Assembly (NCBI GenBank): GCA_031551485.1
Contig: JAVBNO010000027.1
Coordinates: 1 to 64,000, forward strand
Reading direction: 5' to 3'
DNA length: 64,000 nt
Origin: JAVBNO01 sp031551485
GTDB lineage: Bacteria; Bacillota; Clostridia; Oscillospirales; Ruminococcaceae
Shown here: positions 43,624 through 52,377 of the stretch, in pieces
How the letters are laid out: every line of letters begins with the position of its first letter
Numbering within the stretch: the first letter of the stretch is position 1
Position numbers and translations under genes: made by a program
The notes under the pieces: model-generated
Databases searched by the model: none
Seen by the model: the letters and a program-made list of their open reading frames with translations, nothing else
What the model was told of the DNA's origin: nothing

Positions 43624-45516
43624 CTACTTGTCGCCTTCGGCCTGGCCATTGGCCCAAAAGCCCCCGTTTGCCTGCTCTTCCCCGTGCAAAAAGCGGTAAG
43701 CCGCCGCGGCCGCCCGTTTGTTCATGCCCGGCACGGCAGCCAATTCGGCCTCGGTGGCGGCATCAATCTTTTTGCGGGTTTTAAAATACGCAAAAAGCGC
43801 TTTCGCCCGGGCGGGGCCGATGCCCGGCGCTTTTTCCAGCGACAACTCCAGACGGCTTTTTTGGTGGCTTTGGCGGGAAAACGTGATGGAAAAACGATGG
43901 ACTTCCTCTTGGATAGTGGATACAAGTGTAAACACCGAGCGCAGCGTGCTGATGGCGATTTCGCCACCGTCCGCAGAAATGGCCCGGGTGCGGTGCTTGT
44001 CGTCCTTCACCATGCCGAAGACGGGCACCGTATACCCCAAACTCTCCAACAGGCCTTTGATCACCGACACATGGCCTTTGCCGCCATCCAGCAAAATGAG
44101 GTCGGGCAGTCGTCCAAAACCTGTACCCTCTGCTTTTTCTTCCTCGTACCGCCCGAAGCGGCGGGTCAACATTTCGGCCATAGAAGCGTAATCGTCCGGC
44201 GTGCCGGAAAGGGATTTGATGTGAAATTTACGATAGGCCGCTTTCAGGGGGCGGCCATTTTCAAAGGCCACCATCCCCCCCACCACCACATCGCTGCCAA
44301 TATTGGAAATATCGTAGGCTTCTATGTAACAGGGCGGTTTTTCCAGGCCCAGCAGTCGGCCCAGCTCGTCCAGCGCCGTGACCTCTTTGCCGGTGCGCAC
44401 TGTTTTGACCGCCAATTTTTGGGCGGCGTTGTTGCGGGCCATTTCAATAAGCTTCAGGCCATCCCCTTTTTGGGGCCTGGTTACACTTGTCTTGCATCCC
44501 GCTTTCTCCCGCAAAAAACGCTCCAGCAGTGCAATATCTTCCGGCAAAACATCCACATAGATTTGCTTGGGGATATCATGCTGTGTCCAATAATAGCTCA
44601 TTAAAAATTCGCCCATGGCTTCTTCCGGCGTGGCCACGTCCCCCAGGGGAAAATCGGTTTTGTCGGTCATTCGCCCTTCGCGAAAGCGGAGCACGGCGGC
44701 GCAGCTGTCTTGGGCGGCGCCTTGCACCAGCGCCACCACATCCAGGCTGACCTGTCGGAAAAAAATGACTTTTTGCTGAGCGGTAATGCGCTGGATGGCG
44801 TTGATTCGGTCCCGGTAACGGGCGGCCCGTTCAAAGGCCAAATCCTCTGCTGCTTCCTCCATCCGCCGGGTTAACAACTGCACCGAAGCGTTGCCTCCGC
44901 CTTTGATGAATTCGATTGCCTCATCCAAAACTTCACCGTATACAGCGGCAGAAATCTGGCCGCGACAAACACCCATGCACTGCTTGATATGATATTGCAG
45001 ACACGGCCGTCCTTTGCCAAAATCGTCGGGGAAACGGCGGTTGCAGGTGGGCAACCCAAATACTTTATTCGTCTCCTCCACCGTTTGTGTCACCACAAAA
45101 GAGGAGGTAAAGGGGCCGATATACCGGCTGGGATCATCCGCCGGGTGCTGCTTTTCCGCCGTGATTTTGCCAAAAGGCCCGGTCGAAATTTTTACATAGT
45201 GGTAACCTTTGTCGTCTTTAAGGAGGATATTGTATTTGGGCGCGTGCTGTTTAATCATGCTACACTCCAGCACCAGCGCCTCGAATTCGCTGTCGGTGAC
45301 AATATACTCAAAATCCTCGGCATTTTGCACCATCCGATAAACTTTGAGCAAGTGCTTGTCCACCGCGCGAAAATAACTGCTTACCCGGTTGCGCAAAAGT
45401 TTGGCTTTGCCGATATAGATGATTTTTCCCTCTTTATCCTTCATGATATAAACGCCCGGCTCCATAGGAAGCGTGGCCGCCTTTTGCCGCAGCCGCTCTA
45501 CTTTATCCATATCCAT
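43624..45516 (-). CDS. uvrC: UvrABC excinuclease subunit C
   Basis: A 630-residue nucleotide-excision-repair endonuclease. The N-terminal GIY-YIG nuclease (PGVYIMKDKEGKIIYIGKAK, about 20-39) makes the 3-prime incision. A Cys-containing linker (CNRRFPDDFGKGRPCLQYHI) and UVR motif (about 200-235) are followed by the RNase H-like 5-prime nuclease (IEAYDISNIGSDVVVGGMVA near 395; LILLDGGKGHVS near 475). Helix-hairpin-helix motifs lie at 565-625 (LEKAPGIGPARAKALFAYF and AAVPGMNKRAAAAAY). AAAGGGGG precedes the ATG. Full length. Confidence 0.97.
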   Translation of the reverse strand: MDMDKVERLRQKAATLPMEPGVYIMKDKEGKIIYIGKAKLLRNRVSSYFRAVDKHLLKVYRMVQNAEDFEYIVTDSEFEALVLECSMIKQHAPKYNILLKDDKGYHYVKISTGPFGKITAEKQHPADDPSRYIGPFTSSFVVTQTVEETNKVFGLPTCNRRFPDDFGKGRPCLQYHIKQCMGVCRGQISAAVYGEVLDEAIEFIKGGGNASVQLLTRRMEEAAEDLAFERAARYRDRINAIQRITAQQKVIFFRQVSLDVVALVQGAAQDSCAAVLRFREGRMTDKTDFPLGDVATPEEAMGEFLMSYYWTQHDIPKQIYVDVLPEDIALLERFLREKAGCKTSVTRPQKGDGLKLIEMARNNAAQKLAVKTVRTGKEVTALDELGRLLGLEKPPCYIEAYDISNIGSDVVVGGMVAFENGRPLKAAYRKFHIKSLSGTPDDYASMAEMLTRRFGRYEEEKAEGTGFGRLPDLILLDGGKGHVSVIKGLLESLGYTVPVFGMVKDDKHRTRAISADGGEIAISTLRSVFTLVSTIQEEVHRFSITFSRQSHQKSRLELSLEKAPGIGPARAKALFAYFKTRKKIDAATEAELAAVPGMNKRAAAAAYRFLHGEEQANGGFWANGQAEGDK

Positions 45517-45564
45517 GCAAAGTGCCCCCTTTCCCCGGCTTTTGTACTGACATATGTACGATAC

Positions 45565-45601
45565 AAAAAGGTGCGACCGCCTGTCTGGCTTCGCACCTTT
45601 T
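45565..45601 (-). terminator. Terminator after the HPr gene
   Basis: AAAAGGTGCGA and TCGCACCTTTTT enclose 14 bases; on the minus strand it lies 19 bases past the HPr stop and before uvrC. Confidence 0.85.
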
Positions 45602-45619
45602 ACGGTTCATTGTTACAAA

Positions 45620-45883
45620 TTATTCGGCAAATCCCGACTCGATCAGTCTGACAAGCGAGTCAACCGCTTCCTGATCGTCCGACCCGTCCGCAATAATACG
45701 GATGGCGGTGCCGCCCACAATGCCAAGGGACAAAACACCCAGCAGACTTTTTGCGTTTACACGTCTCTCGTCTTTTTCAACCCAAATGGAAGCTTTATAC
45801 TCGTTGGCTTTCTGAATAAAAAAAGTGGCGGGGCGTGCGTGCAAGCCCACATGGTTTTGCACCATAACATCTTTTACGTACAT
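45620..45883 (-). CDS. ptsH: HPr family phosphocarrier
   Basis: An 87-residue HPr. His15 in GLHARPATFF accepts phosphate from enzyme I. Ser46 in VNAKSLLGVLSLGI is the regulatory site of HPr kinase in Gram-positives, linking it to catabolite control. No ptsI neighbour is present, so it is a stand-alone gene with its own promoter and terminator. Presence of His15 argues against Crh. GGAGAG lies 7 bases before the ATG. Confidence 0.92.
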   Translation of the reverse strand: MYVKDVMVQNHVGLHARPATFFIQKANEYKASIWVEKDERRVNAKSLLGVLSLGIVGGTAIRIIADGSDDQEAVDSLVRLIESGFAE

Positions 45884-46018
45884 TCTCTAACTCTCCAATC
45901 ATTATTCTGGCATATACCAATTGTCGGCGGATCCACATCCCGCGACAACGATTTTGCTTCGCATTCCGGATGAAGCATGCGAAACGCTGTGCTTTATGCG
46001 CTTCTGCTAGTCATGTGT

Positions 46019-46048
46019 ATTATAAACATTTACAAGGGACGGGGTCAA
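46019..46048 (-). promoter_or_regulatory. Candidate promoter of the HPr gene
   Basis: TTGACC, 18 bases, TATAAT on the minus strand. The implied leader of about 130 bases contains a TTCGCAT/ATGCGAA hairpin. The remaining 45884-46171 stretch shows no gene. Confidence 0.6.
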
Positions 46049-46171
46049 CTGAATTTGGCTCTTTCTGCCTTGCTTTTTAAAAATTCTGCTTACCTTCCAT
46101 ATAATGACCGGACGAGCAGACTGTATTTGTGTAAATTATCTATATTGTTTCAACATCATTGGTAATATGCA

Positions 46172-46891
46172 CTATCTTATGATGTCAACCACAATATGGT
46201 ATACCACCGGTATGAACAGAGCCGGCAAAAGGTTGGCGGTTTTGATTTTGATGACGCCAAATAAATTGACGCCAATGCAGATCACAATCGCATAACCCAC
46301 CATATAAAACGAGTGCAACAGCGTCACAGAAGCATAAGGGGAAATGACACCTGCAAGCAGTGTGATGGCGCCTTGATAAATGACAACTGTTACGGCGGAA
46401 AAGGCGACGCCAATGCCGAGCGTAGAACCCAGTATGATGGAAGTTACGCCGTCCAGCGCGCTTTTGACAAACAATGTGCTGCTGTCTCCCCGCAGCCCGT
46501 CATTCAGCGAACCGATGATGGCCAACGCGCCCACGCAGTAGATAATAGAAGCATCGATAAACCCTTTGGAAAAACCGGTCAGCTTGAATTTACGCTCAAT
46601 CCAGTCGCCAAAACCGTTCAGGCGTTCATCCAGATGCAAAAGCTCGCCGACGGTGATACCCACAATCAGGCTGCACAGCAATAGAAAACTACCCCCTACC
46701 GCAATACGCCCTGTTGCCCCATCCACCGTGACCATCGATTCCAAAAGTCCGCCCAGGCCGATGACAACAACCGACAGCCCCAGCATTTGAAACAGGCTTT
46801 GCTCAACCTGCTTGGGCAGCCCTTTTTTCAGCGTCAGCCCAATAAGTCCACCCACTGCAACGGCGGCGCCATTCACCAATGTACCTGTCAT
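46172..46891 (-). CDS. DUF554 family membrane protein
   Basis: A 239-residue protein with about seven transmembrane segments. MTGTLVNGAAVAVGGLIGLTLKKGLP at the N-terminus, the GxxxG-rich GITVGELLHLDERL and FIDASIIYCVGALAIIGSLNDGLRGD are typical of DUF554, a putative transporter family of unknown substrate. The ATG at 46891 overlaps the trmD stop (ATGA) and has AAAGGAG upstream, indicating translational coupling. The longer in-frame extension covers trmD and is rejected. It is last in the ylxM-to-trmD gene string. Confidence 0.9.
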   Translation of the reverse strand: MTGTLVNGAAVAVGGLIGLTLKKGLPKQVEQSLFQMLGLSVVVIGLGGLLESMVTVDGATGRIAVGGSFLLLCSLIVGITVGELLHLDERLNGFGDWIERKFKLTGFSKGFIDASIIYCVGALAIIGSLNDGLRGDSSTLFVKSALDGVTSIILGSTLGIGVAFSAVTVVIYQGAITLLAGVISPYASVTLLHSFYMVGYAIVICIGVNLFGVIKIKTANLLPALFIPVVYHIVVDIIR

Positions 46892-47631
46892 ACATCTTTC
46901 TCCTTTGTCTGCTGCTGGGCCAAAAACAGCTTGTCCTTGGGGGTAAGGTCTGCCTTTTCCAATAAATCCGGCCGCGTCTGCGCTGTCAAAAGCAGTGATT
47001 GTTCTCTCCGCCACTGGGCAATTTTGCCGTGGTGTCCGCTTTGCAGCACTTCTGGAACCTCCCGGCCATGCCACACCGCCGGGCGCGTGTAGTGGGGATA
47101 TTCCAACAAGCCGTCAAAGTGGCTTTCTTCGGTAAAACATTCATCCTGGGTAAGGACGCCGGGGCAAAGGCGCGCCACCGCGTCCGCCACCACCAATGCC
47201 GCCAACTCGCCGCCAGTGAGCACATAGTCCCCGATGGATAGCTCCTCATCGACAATTTCGTCCAGCACCCGTTGGTCCACACCCTCGTAATGGCCGCACA
47301 AAAGCAAAATGTGCTCCATGTTGGACAGTGCCAACGCCCGTTGCTGAGTCAGCACTTTGCCCTTGGGGGAAAGATAGATAATATGAGGTTTTTGTCCCGC
47401 CCGGGCCGCAATGGCCTTGCAGCAGGCGTCAACGGGCTCTGCCATCAAAAGCATGCCCCGTCCGGGGCCATAGGGGGTGTCGTCTACCCGCTGATGCTTA
47501 TCGGTGCTGTAGTCCCGCAGCTGGTGGCAATATATTTGGAGGGCACCGCTTCTTCGCGCGCGCCCGATAATGCTCTCATCCATGACCCGTTCACACATTT
47601 CTGGGAACAGGGTTACAATGTCAATTCTCAT
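46888..47631 (-). CDS. trmD: tRNA (guanine37-N1)-methyltransferase TrmD
   Basis: A 247-residue SPOUT methyltransferase making m1G37 in tRNAs. MRIDIVTLFPEMCERVMDESIIGRA opens the protein. The trefoil-knot SAM site is LLLCGHYEGVDQRVLDEIVDEELSIGDYVLTGGE (about 108-141). The ATG at 47631 follows GAGGAG and overlaps the rimM 3-prime end by 11 bases. The order rimM-trmD within the rpsP cluster is conventional, though rplS does not follow; DUF554 does. Confidence 0.96.
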   Translation of the reverse strand: MRIDIVTLFPEMCERVMDESIIGRARRSGALQIYCHQLRDYSTDKHQRVDDTPYGPGRGMLLMAEPVDACCKAIAARAGQKPHIIYLSPKGKVLTQQRALALSNMEHILLLCGHYEGVDQRVLDEIVDEELSIGDYVLTGGELAALVVADAVARLCPGVLTQDECFTEESHFDGLLEYPHYTRPAVWHGREVPEVLQSGHHGKIAQWRREQSLLLTAQTRPDLLEKADLTPKDKLFLAQQQTKEKDV

Positions 47632-48148
47632 GCTCGCTGGTCTCCTCAAACAGCCCGGGTAGCGGGCGAATCTCCATGCGCTGCCCTGCCACATCTACTT
47701 TGATGACAACTTGGGGAATGGCGGGAATGAAATGTTCGCGGCCGTCGGCAAAACGAATGTGGTATACATCGTTGGCGCCGGTGGCGCTTACATCGCGCAG
47801 TTCCCCATACAGTCTGCCGTCGTCGGCGTCGTAAACCTGCAGACCAATTAAATCCTGCACAAAATATCGGCCCTCTTCCCATGTGACATCGGCCCGATTC
47901 ATATACAAAACTTTACCCCGCAGGCAAAGCGCCCCGTCCAGCGTGTCAAACCCTTTGAACTTGACAATGGCCATGCTCTTTTGCACCCGCACCTGCAACA
48001 CTGTCACCGGCGTTTTGCCCTTGTCAAAATAAAGCGTTTGAAACTGCTGTAAAAAAGCGGGGCTGTCGCACCAGGGCTGTACTTTTACCTCGCCCTGCAG
48101 CCCGTGCATCGCGACAATTTTTCCGCATTCTAAAAAAGGTTTGAGCAA
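47621..48148 (-). CDS. rimM: Ribosome maturation factor RimM
   Basis: A 175-residue protein with the N-terminal RimM domain (CGKIVAMHGLQGEVKVQPWCD) and the C-terminal PRC-barrel (YFVQDLIGLQVYD through FIPAIPQVVIKVDVAGQRMEI). It assists 30S head assembly with S19. TTG at 48148 is chosen, since GGAGGGG lies 7 bases upstream and matches the family N-terminus; a longer ATG frame has no site. Confidence 0.92.
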   Translation of the reverse strand: MLKPFLECGKIVAMHGLQGEVKVQPWCDSPAFLQQFQTLYFDKGKTPVTVLQVRVQKSMAIVKFKGFDTLDGALCLRGKVLYMNRADVTWEEGRYFVQDLIGLQVYDADDGRLYGELRDVSATGANDVYHIRFADGREHFIPAIPQVVIKVDVAGQRMEIRPLPGLFEETSEHEN

Positions 48149-48196
48149 TTTACTGCCCCTCCCGCCTACGATGATAAAATATTCTGGGACAGACAA

Positions 48197-48224
48197 AGCG
48201 CAGCCGTCAAAAGAAGGCTGCGCA
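48197..48224 (-). terminator. Hairpin between khpA and rimM
   Basis: GCGCAGCC, 10 bases, GGCTGCGC, followed on the minus strand by TTTGTCTG. A weak U tract suggests partial termination or an RNA processing site inside the operon. Confidence 0.5.
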
Positions 48225-48258
48225 GCTTGCCGGCCGTTTGGACAAACCTGTCCGCAAA

Positions 48259-48492
48259 TTAGTCAATTTCCACAGCCACTTTTGAACCCTGGCGGTTAGC
48301 CGCAGCCCGAACGATGGTGCGAATAGACTTTGCGATTCTGCCCTGTTTTCCGATTACACGTCCCATGTCATCGGCAGCCACATGAAGATGATAAACGATG
48401 ATACCATCCTCACCCGGCTCGTCGGCGGTAACAGTGACGGCTTGCTTGTCGTCAACAAGGCCCTGTGCGATAGCGATAATCAATTCTTCCAT
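48259..48492 (-). CDS. khpA: KH-domain RNA-binding protein KhpA
   Basis: A 77-residue single type-II KH domain with the GxxG loop in VIGKQGRIAKSIRTIVRAAA (about 47-66). KhpA (YlqC) proteins bind RNA with KhpB and sit between rpsP and rimM in many Bacillota, as here. AAGGAGGG precedes the ATG at 48492. Full length. Confidence 0.94.
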   Translation of the reverse strand: MEELIIAIAQGLVDDKQAVTVTADEPGEDGIIVYHLHVAADDMGRVIGKQGRIAKSIRTIVRAAANRQGSKVAVEID

Positions 48493-48590
48493 GTTTTTGC
48501 CCTCCTTGTCGCTTGTACTCAACCGTCAAACTCCATGATGCATAAGCGCGAGTCGTTTGGGATGGAAAACGGCAAAGTTACATCTGTTCG

Positions 48591-48833
48591 TTAGATTACA
48601 CCATTGGATTTGAGTAACGCTTTTACTGTGTCTGTGGGTTGAGCGCCTGTTTTAAGCCATTTGTTGACTTTTTCTGTGTCAATTTTAATGACCGAGGGGT
48701 TTTTGGTGGGGTCATAATACCCTACTTCCTCAATAAACCTGCCGTCGCGGGGATAACGGGAATCTGCGACAACAATGCGATAAAACGGCGCTTTTTTAGC
48801 GCCCATGCGGCGAAGTCTTATTTTAACAGCCAT
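48591..48833 (-). CDS. rpsP: 30S ribosomal protein S16
   Basis: 80 residues, starting MAVKIRLRRMGAKKAPFYRI with VVADSRYPRDGRFIEEVGYY, all standard bS16. The ATG at 48833 has AGGAGGTGA upstream. It is in the order ffh-rpsP-khpA-rimM-trmD. Confidence 0.98.
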   Translation of the reverse strand: MAVKIRLRRMGAKKAPFYRIVVADSRYPRDGRFIEEVGYYDPTKNPSVIKIDTEKVNKWLKTGAQPTDTVKALLKSNGVI

Positions 48834-48903
48834 AACTGTGTCACCTCCTAAATAAATGTTAGTGTGCATTAGCATATCGTTATAACTGAAACAGTTATGA
48901 ACT

Positions 48904-50235
48904 TCAAATGGGAAATCGGCCAAAAGGCAGCTTCTTTTTGCCGGGCTTGGCATATTGCTTCATCATTTTGCTCATTTGCTCAAACTGGCGTAATATGCGG
49001 TTGACATCCTCCACCCGGGTGCCGCTGCCGGCGGCGATACGCCGCTTGCGGGCGGGGTTGATGATGGACGGTTTTTCCCGTTCTTTGCGGGTCATCGAGT
49101 AAATGATAGCCTCGGTGCGGGCCATTTGCCTTTCGCCCTCCTGGGCATCCTCGTCTTTGATTTTGCCGGCCAGACCAGGTATCATGGACATGATAGAGCC
49201 AAAAGACCCCATCTTTTTAATCTGTTGCAGCTGATCCAGCAGGTCCTCCATATTAAAGGTACTGTCCCGCATTTTCTTGGCCATCTGCTCGGCCTTGACT
49301 TCATCCGCTTCTGTCTGCACCTTTTCAATAAAAGTGAGCACGTCGCCCATGCCCAAAATACGGGAGGCCATTCGATCGGGGAAAAAGGGTTCCAGCTCGT
49401 CAATCTTTTCGCCGGTACCCGCAAATTTAATTGGCTTACCGGTGACAGCCCGAACAGAGAGCGCCGCACCGCCACGGGTATCACCGTCCAATTTGGTTAA
49501 GATGACGCCGCTGATGCCCAGTGTTTCATCAAAGCTGGCCGCCACATTGACGGCATCCTGGCCGGTCATCGAATCGATGACCAAAAGGATTTCGTGAGGC
49601 TGCACCCCGGCCTTGAGCTCCCGGAGCTCATCCATTAACGATTCATCGATATGCAAACGGCCGGCGGTGTCAAGAATGACAATGTCGTTGCCGTGGTCTT
49701 TGGCATGCTTAATGGCTTCTGTGGCAATGTGGAGAGGTGGAATTTGCCCCATGGCAAACACCGGCACATTCGCTTTTTGCCCCACCACTTTCAATTGATC
49801 AATGGCAGCGGGACGGTAAATGTCACAGGCGACCAGCAAAGGGCGCTTACCCTGACTTTTGAAGTGGTAGGCCAGCTTGCCGGCGTGTGTTGTCTTACCG
49901 GAGCCTTGCAAGCCGCAAAGTAAAATGATGGTGGGAATTTTGGAGGAAAGCTGAATGCGCTCTCCTGTGGTGCCCATCAACACCGTCAGCTGTTCGTTGA
50001 CAATTTTGATCACCTGCTGGGCCGGGGTCAAGCTTTCCATCACCTGGCTGCCCATAGCTTCTTCTGTCACTTTAGCGGTAAAATCCTTGGCTACCTTGTA
50101 GTTGACATCGGCCTCCAAAAGTGCCATACGCACCTCGCGCATGGCCTCCTTTACGTCGGCCTCGCTGAGCTTACCCCGGTTGCGAAGGCGTTTAAATGTT
50201 GCTGCCAGTTTTTCAGAAAGTCCCTCAAATGCCAC
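48904..50235 (-). CDS. ffh: Signal recognition particle protein Ffh
   Basis: A 443-residue SRP GTPase. An N domain (LSEKLAATFKRLRNRGKLSE), G1 loop GLQGSGKTTHAGKLA near 107, DTAGRLHIDESL near 190 and TKLDGDTRGGAALSV near 247 precede the Met-rich M domain (about 295-440) with IAAGSGTRVEDVNRILRQFE, which binds 4.5S RNA and signal sequences. The start is GTG with GGAG upstream; YlxM ends 45 bases before it. Full length. Confidence 0.97.
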   Translation of the reverse strand: MAFEGLSEKLAATFKRLRNRGKLSEADVKEAMREVRMALLEADVNYKVAKDFTAKVTEEAMGSQVMESLTPAQQVIKIVNEQLTVLMGTTGERIQLSSKIPTIILLCGLQGSGKTTHAGKLAYHFKSQGKRPLLVACDIYRPAAIDQLKVVGQKANVPVFAMGQIPPLHIATEAIKHAKDHGNDIVILDTAGRLHIDESLMDELRELKAGVQPHEILLVIDSMTGQDAVNVAASFDETLGISGVILTKLDGDTRGGAALSVRAVTGKPIKFAGTGEKIDELEPFFPDRMASRILGMGDVLTFIEKVQTEADEVKAEQMAKKMRDSTFNMEDLLDQLQQIKKMGSFGSIMSMIPGLAGKIKDEDAQEGERQMARTEAIIYSMTRKEREKPSIINPARKRRIAAGSGTRVEDVNRILRQFEQMSKMMKQYAKPGKKKLPFGRFPI

Positions 50236-50280
50236 GGTATAAACTCCGTTCTCTATCGTGAATCTTACGCCAACAGATTG

Positions 50281-50643
50281 TCAATCATTAAGCCCTGAGG
50301 AAATGCGCACAATCTCCCCCGCTTTTTGGGCAATTTCAGCCGGCAAACCATATCGACGCGCATATTCGTCAATTTCCTTGGCCAGCGAAGATATATTCTC
50401 CAGCCCGTTTTCCAGCCGCCGAAAGCGTTTAGCCAGCCCCAGCCGGCTTTCGCAGGTCAAAAGTTGCATTTCTGCCCTTTTAATAGAATCGCGCACACCC
50501 TGCCGGGTGATGTGGCAATGGGCTGCAATCTCCGCTAGGGACAAATCTTCATTATAATAGAGCACAATGGCGTCTTTTTGCTTGTCCGTCAGCATGTCTC
50601 CGTAAAAGTCAAGGAGCAATGAGATTGCCAGATTCTTTGCCAC
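50281..50643 (-). CDS. ylxM: YlxM family DNA-binding protein
   Basis: A 120-residue helix-turn-helix protein (LLLDFYGDMLTDKQKDAIVL and DLSLAEIAAHCHITRQGVRDSIKRAE), matching YlxM/p13, which is encoded beside ffh and modulates SRP expression or assembly. The start is GTG with GAGGGGGGA upstream. It is first gene of the transcript, behind a consensus promoter and a 21-bp palindrome. Confidence 0.92.
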   Translation of the reverse strand: MAKNLAISLLLDFYGDMLTDKQKDAIVLYYNEDLSLAEIAAHCHITRQGVRDSIKRAEMQLLTCESRLGLAKRFRRLENGLENISSLAKEIDEYARRYGLPAEIAQKAGEIVRISSGLND

Positions 50644-50660
50644 TGATGTCCCCCCTCGTC

Positions 50661-50681
50661 TGTAAAGTTATGAACTTTACA
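50661..50681. promoter_or_regulatory. 21-bp perfect palindrome in the ylxM leader
   Basis: TGTAAAGTT, three bases, AACTTTACA lies between the promoter and the ylxM ribosome site, starting about 10 bases into the transcript. It could be an operator (YlxM itself is an HTH protein) or a 5-prime stem. Confidence 0.5.
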
Positions 50682-50695
50682 TTCCTGCCTCTTGC

Positions 50696-50724
50696 ATTAT
50701 ACAAAACAAGCCCCGGCATGTCAA
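50696..50724 (-). promoter_or_regulatory. Consensus sigma-A promoter of the ylxM-ffh operon
   Basis: Perfect TTGACA, 17 bases, perfect TATAAT on the minus strand, about 50 bases before ylxM. Confidence 0.9.
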
Positions 50725-50783
50725 GCAATTTACGCATGAAATAAGAATTTACCAAAAAAATTCCCGTTTTATCTATATTTTTC

Positions 50784-50802
50784 AACGCAAAAGCGTTATA
50801 AT
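50784..50802 (+). promoter_or_regulatory. cysK -10 region with overlapping dyad
   Basis: AACGC, AAAA, GCGTT immediately precedes and overlaps TATAAT (50797-50802), 55 bases upstream of cysK. The -35 is poor, and the dyad placement suggests regulator control, possibly by cysteine or sulfur status (inference). Confidence 0.5.
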
Positions 50803-50857
50803 CTAAATCTCATAGAGTTATACTAAACCACGATAGGAATACATGAGGTGATTGTAC

Positions 50858-51802
50858 ATGCACATTTACAAAGACTTAACGCAGCTTGTGGGCAGCACCC
50901 CTTTAGTCGAGCTGTCCAACTTGGCTAAAATACAGCGCGCCCGGGGGCGTATTGTCGGCAAGCTGGAATATTTCAATCCTCTTGGTTCGGTGAAGGACCG
51001 GGTCGCCCTTGCCATGGTTGAAGAGGCCGAAAAGAACAGCCTCTTGCTGCCCGGCGGCACTGTCATTGAGCCCACCAGCGGCAATACCGGCATCGGCCTG
51101 GCCTTTATTTGCGCTATACGAGGATACCATTTAATTTTGACAATGCCCGAAACCATGAGCGTTGAGCGCCGCAATTTGCTGGCCGCTCTTGGTGCGGAAA
51201 TTGTTTTGACTCCGGGCAGCGCAGGTATGACCGGCAGCATTGCCAGGGCCCAAGAACTGTTGTTGGAAAATCCCGGCGCCTTTATGCCCATGCAATTTGA
51301 AAACCCCGCCAACCCGGAAGCGCACCTGCAAACGACCGCCCGGGAAATTTGGCGAGACACCAACGGCAAGGTGGATATATTGGTGTCCGCCTTTGGCACC
51401 GGCGGCACCATCACCGGCTGCGGCAAAGCCCTTAAATCGCTGAAACCCTCTGTCCGCATTGTTGGCGTGGAGCCTGCTGAATCCCCCGTGGTCTCTGAGG
51501 GGCGGGCAGGTGCCCACGGCATTCAGGGCATTGGTGCCGGCTTTGTCCCCGCCATTTTTGACCGCAGCATTGTGGACGACATTATACCCATTCCCACCCC
51601 AACCGCCCGAGAAATGGCCCGTACGGTGGCCAAAACCGACGGCCTGTTGGTGGGCATCTCCTCCGGAGCCGCCTTGGCCGCCGCACTGGAATTGGCAAAA
51701 CGGCCGGAAAATGCCGGTAAGCTTATTGTCGTAATTTTGCCCGATACCGGCGAACGTTATCTTTCCACCGGGCTTTATGATGCCCCCTCCGCCGACGAAT
51801 AG
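50858..51802 (+). CDS. cysK: Cysteine synthase A (O-acetylserine sulfhydrylase)
   Basis: A 314-residue PLP enzyme of fold type II converting O-acetylserine and sulfide to cysteine. The PLP lysine is K46 in NPLGSVKDRVALAM. The substrate loop TSGNTG is at 73-78, the phosphate loop is GTGGTITG near 177-184, and SSGAA lies near the end. ATG 50858 has GAGGTG 7 bases upstream. It is monocistronic, with a regulated-looking promoter and its own terminator. CysK and CysM are not fully separable, but the sequence fits CysK. Confidence 0.94.
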   Translation: MHIYKDLTQLVGSTPLVELSNLAKIQRARGRIVGKLEYFNPLGSVKDRVALAMVEEAEKNSLLLPGGTVIEPTSGNTGIGLAFICAIRGYHLILTMPETMSVERRNLLAALGAEIVLTPGSAGMTGSIARAQELLLENPGAFMPMQFENPANPEAHLQTTAREIWRDTNGKVDILVSAFGTGGTITGCGKALKSLKPSVRIVGVEPAESPVVSEGRAGAHGIQGIGAGFVPAIFDRSIVDDIIPIPTPTAREMARTVAKTDGLLVGISSGAALAAALELAKRPENAGKLIVVILPDTGERYLSTGLYDAPSADE

Positions 51803-51830
51803 CGTCTTCCCTATATTCATTAAAACAATA

Positions 51831-51870
51831 GCACCCTGCCAGACATTTGACGTGTTTTGGCAGGGTGTTT
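51831..51870 (+). terminator. Terminator of cysK
   Basis: GCACCCTGCCA and TGGCAGGGTG enclose 16 bases, followed by TTTGT, 29 bases after the cysK stop. The convergent DtxR-family gene ends 17 bases further on and may share it. Confidence 0.85.
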
Positions 51871-51886
51871 GTATATCAAATCAATA

Positions 51887-52285
51887 TTAAAGCTTAGTCG
51901 TTTGGATAAAAGCGGTGAGCTTTTCCGCCGTCTCTTCACTGATCACGTGCTCCATCCGGCAAGCGTCTTGCTCGGCATTCTGTTCACTCACATGCAATAC
52001 GTCCCGCAAAAAGCCCTTGAGCATTTTATGCCGCTTGGTGACTTCCAAGGCCCGAACCCGGCCCCGCTCTGTCAAAACAACGGCGCCATAGCGTTGCTGC
52101 TCCACCATGCCTGCTTCTTTAAGCGCTTGCATGGCTTTATTGACGCTGGGGCGCGACACCCCCATTTTGGCAGCAATGTCCACCGACCGCACCTTTTCCC
52201 CGAATTGCTCCAGTTCCAAAATCACTTCCAGATAATTTTCGCCTGCTTCATGCAGTATTTTCTGATTATTTTCGGCAGCTGCCAT
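51887..52285 (-). CDS. DtxR-family metal-dependent repressor, iron-type
   Basis: A 132-residue regulator with an N-terminal winged helix (RSVDIAAKMGVSRPSVNKAMQ, about 33-53) and a dimerisation/metal domain. Aligned by eye to MntR and DtxR, ligands are E20, H86 (KRHKML), C109, E112 and H113 (DACRMEHV). Cys at 109 matches DtxR Cys102, whereas Mn-specific MntR has Glu, so Fe(II) sensing is more likely. Asn17 replaces the Asp/Met ligand. It lacks the SH3 domain of long DtxR proteins. The ATG at 52285 has AAGGGGA upstream. It is on the same strand as feoAB, 3 kb downstream of feoB, with an insert between. Confidence 0.85.
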   Translation of the reverse strand: MAAAENNQKILHEAGENYLEVILELEQFGEKVRSVDIAAKMGVSRPSVNKAMQALKEAGMVEQQRYGAVVLTERGRVRALEVTKRHKMLKGFLRDVLHVSEQNAEQDACRMEHVISEETAEKLTAFIQTTKL

Positions 52286-52377
52286 CTGATCCCCTTCTTT
52301 GCGCCAAGATGTCAAGATATGATTGCGATTATCATACCGCAAAAGGGCGGATTGGTCAATGCGGGAACAACCTGGGG

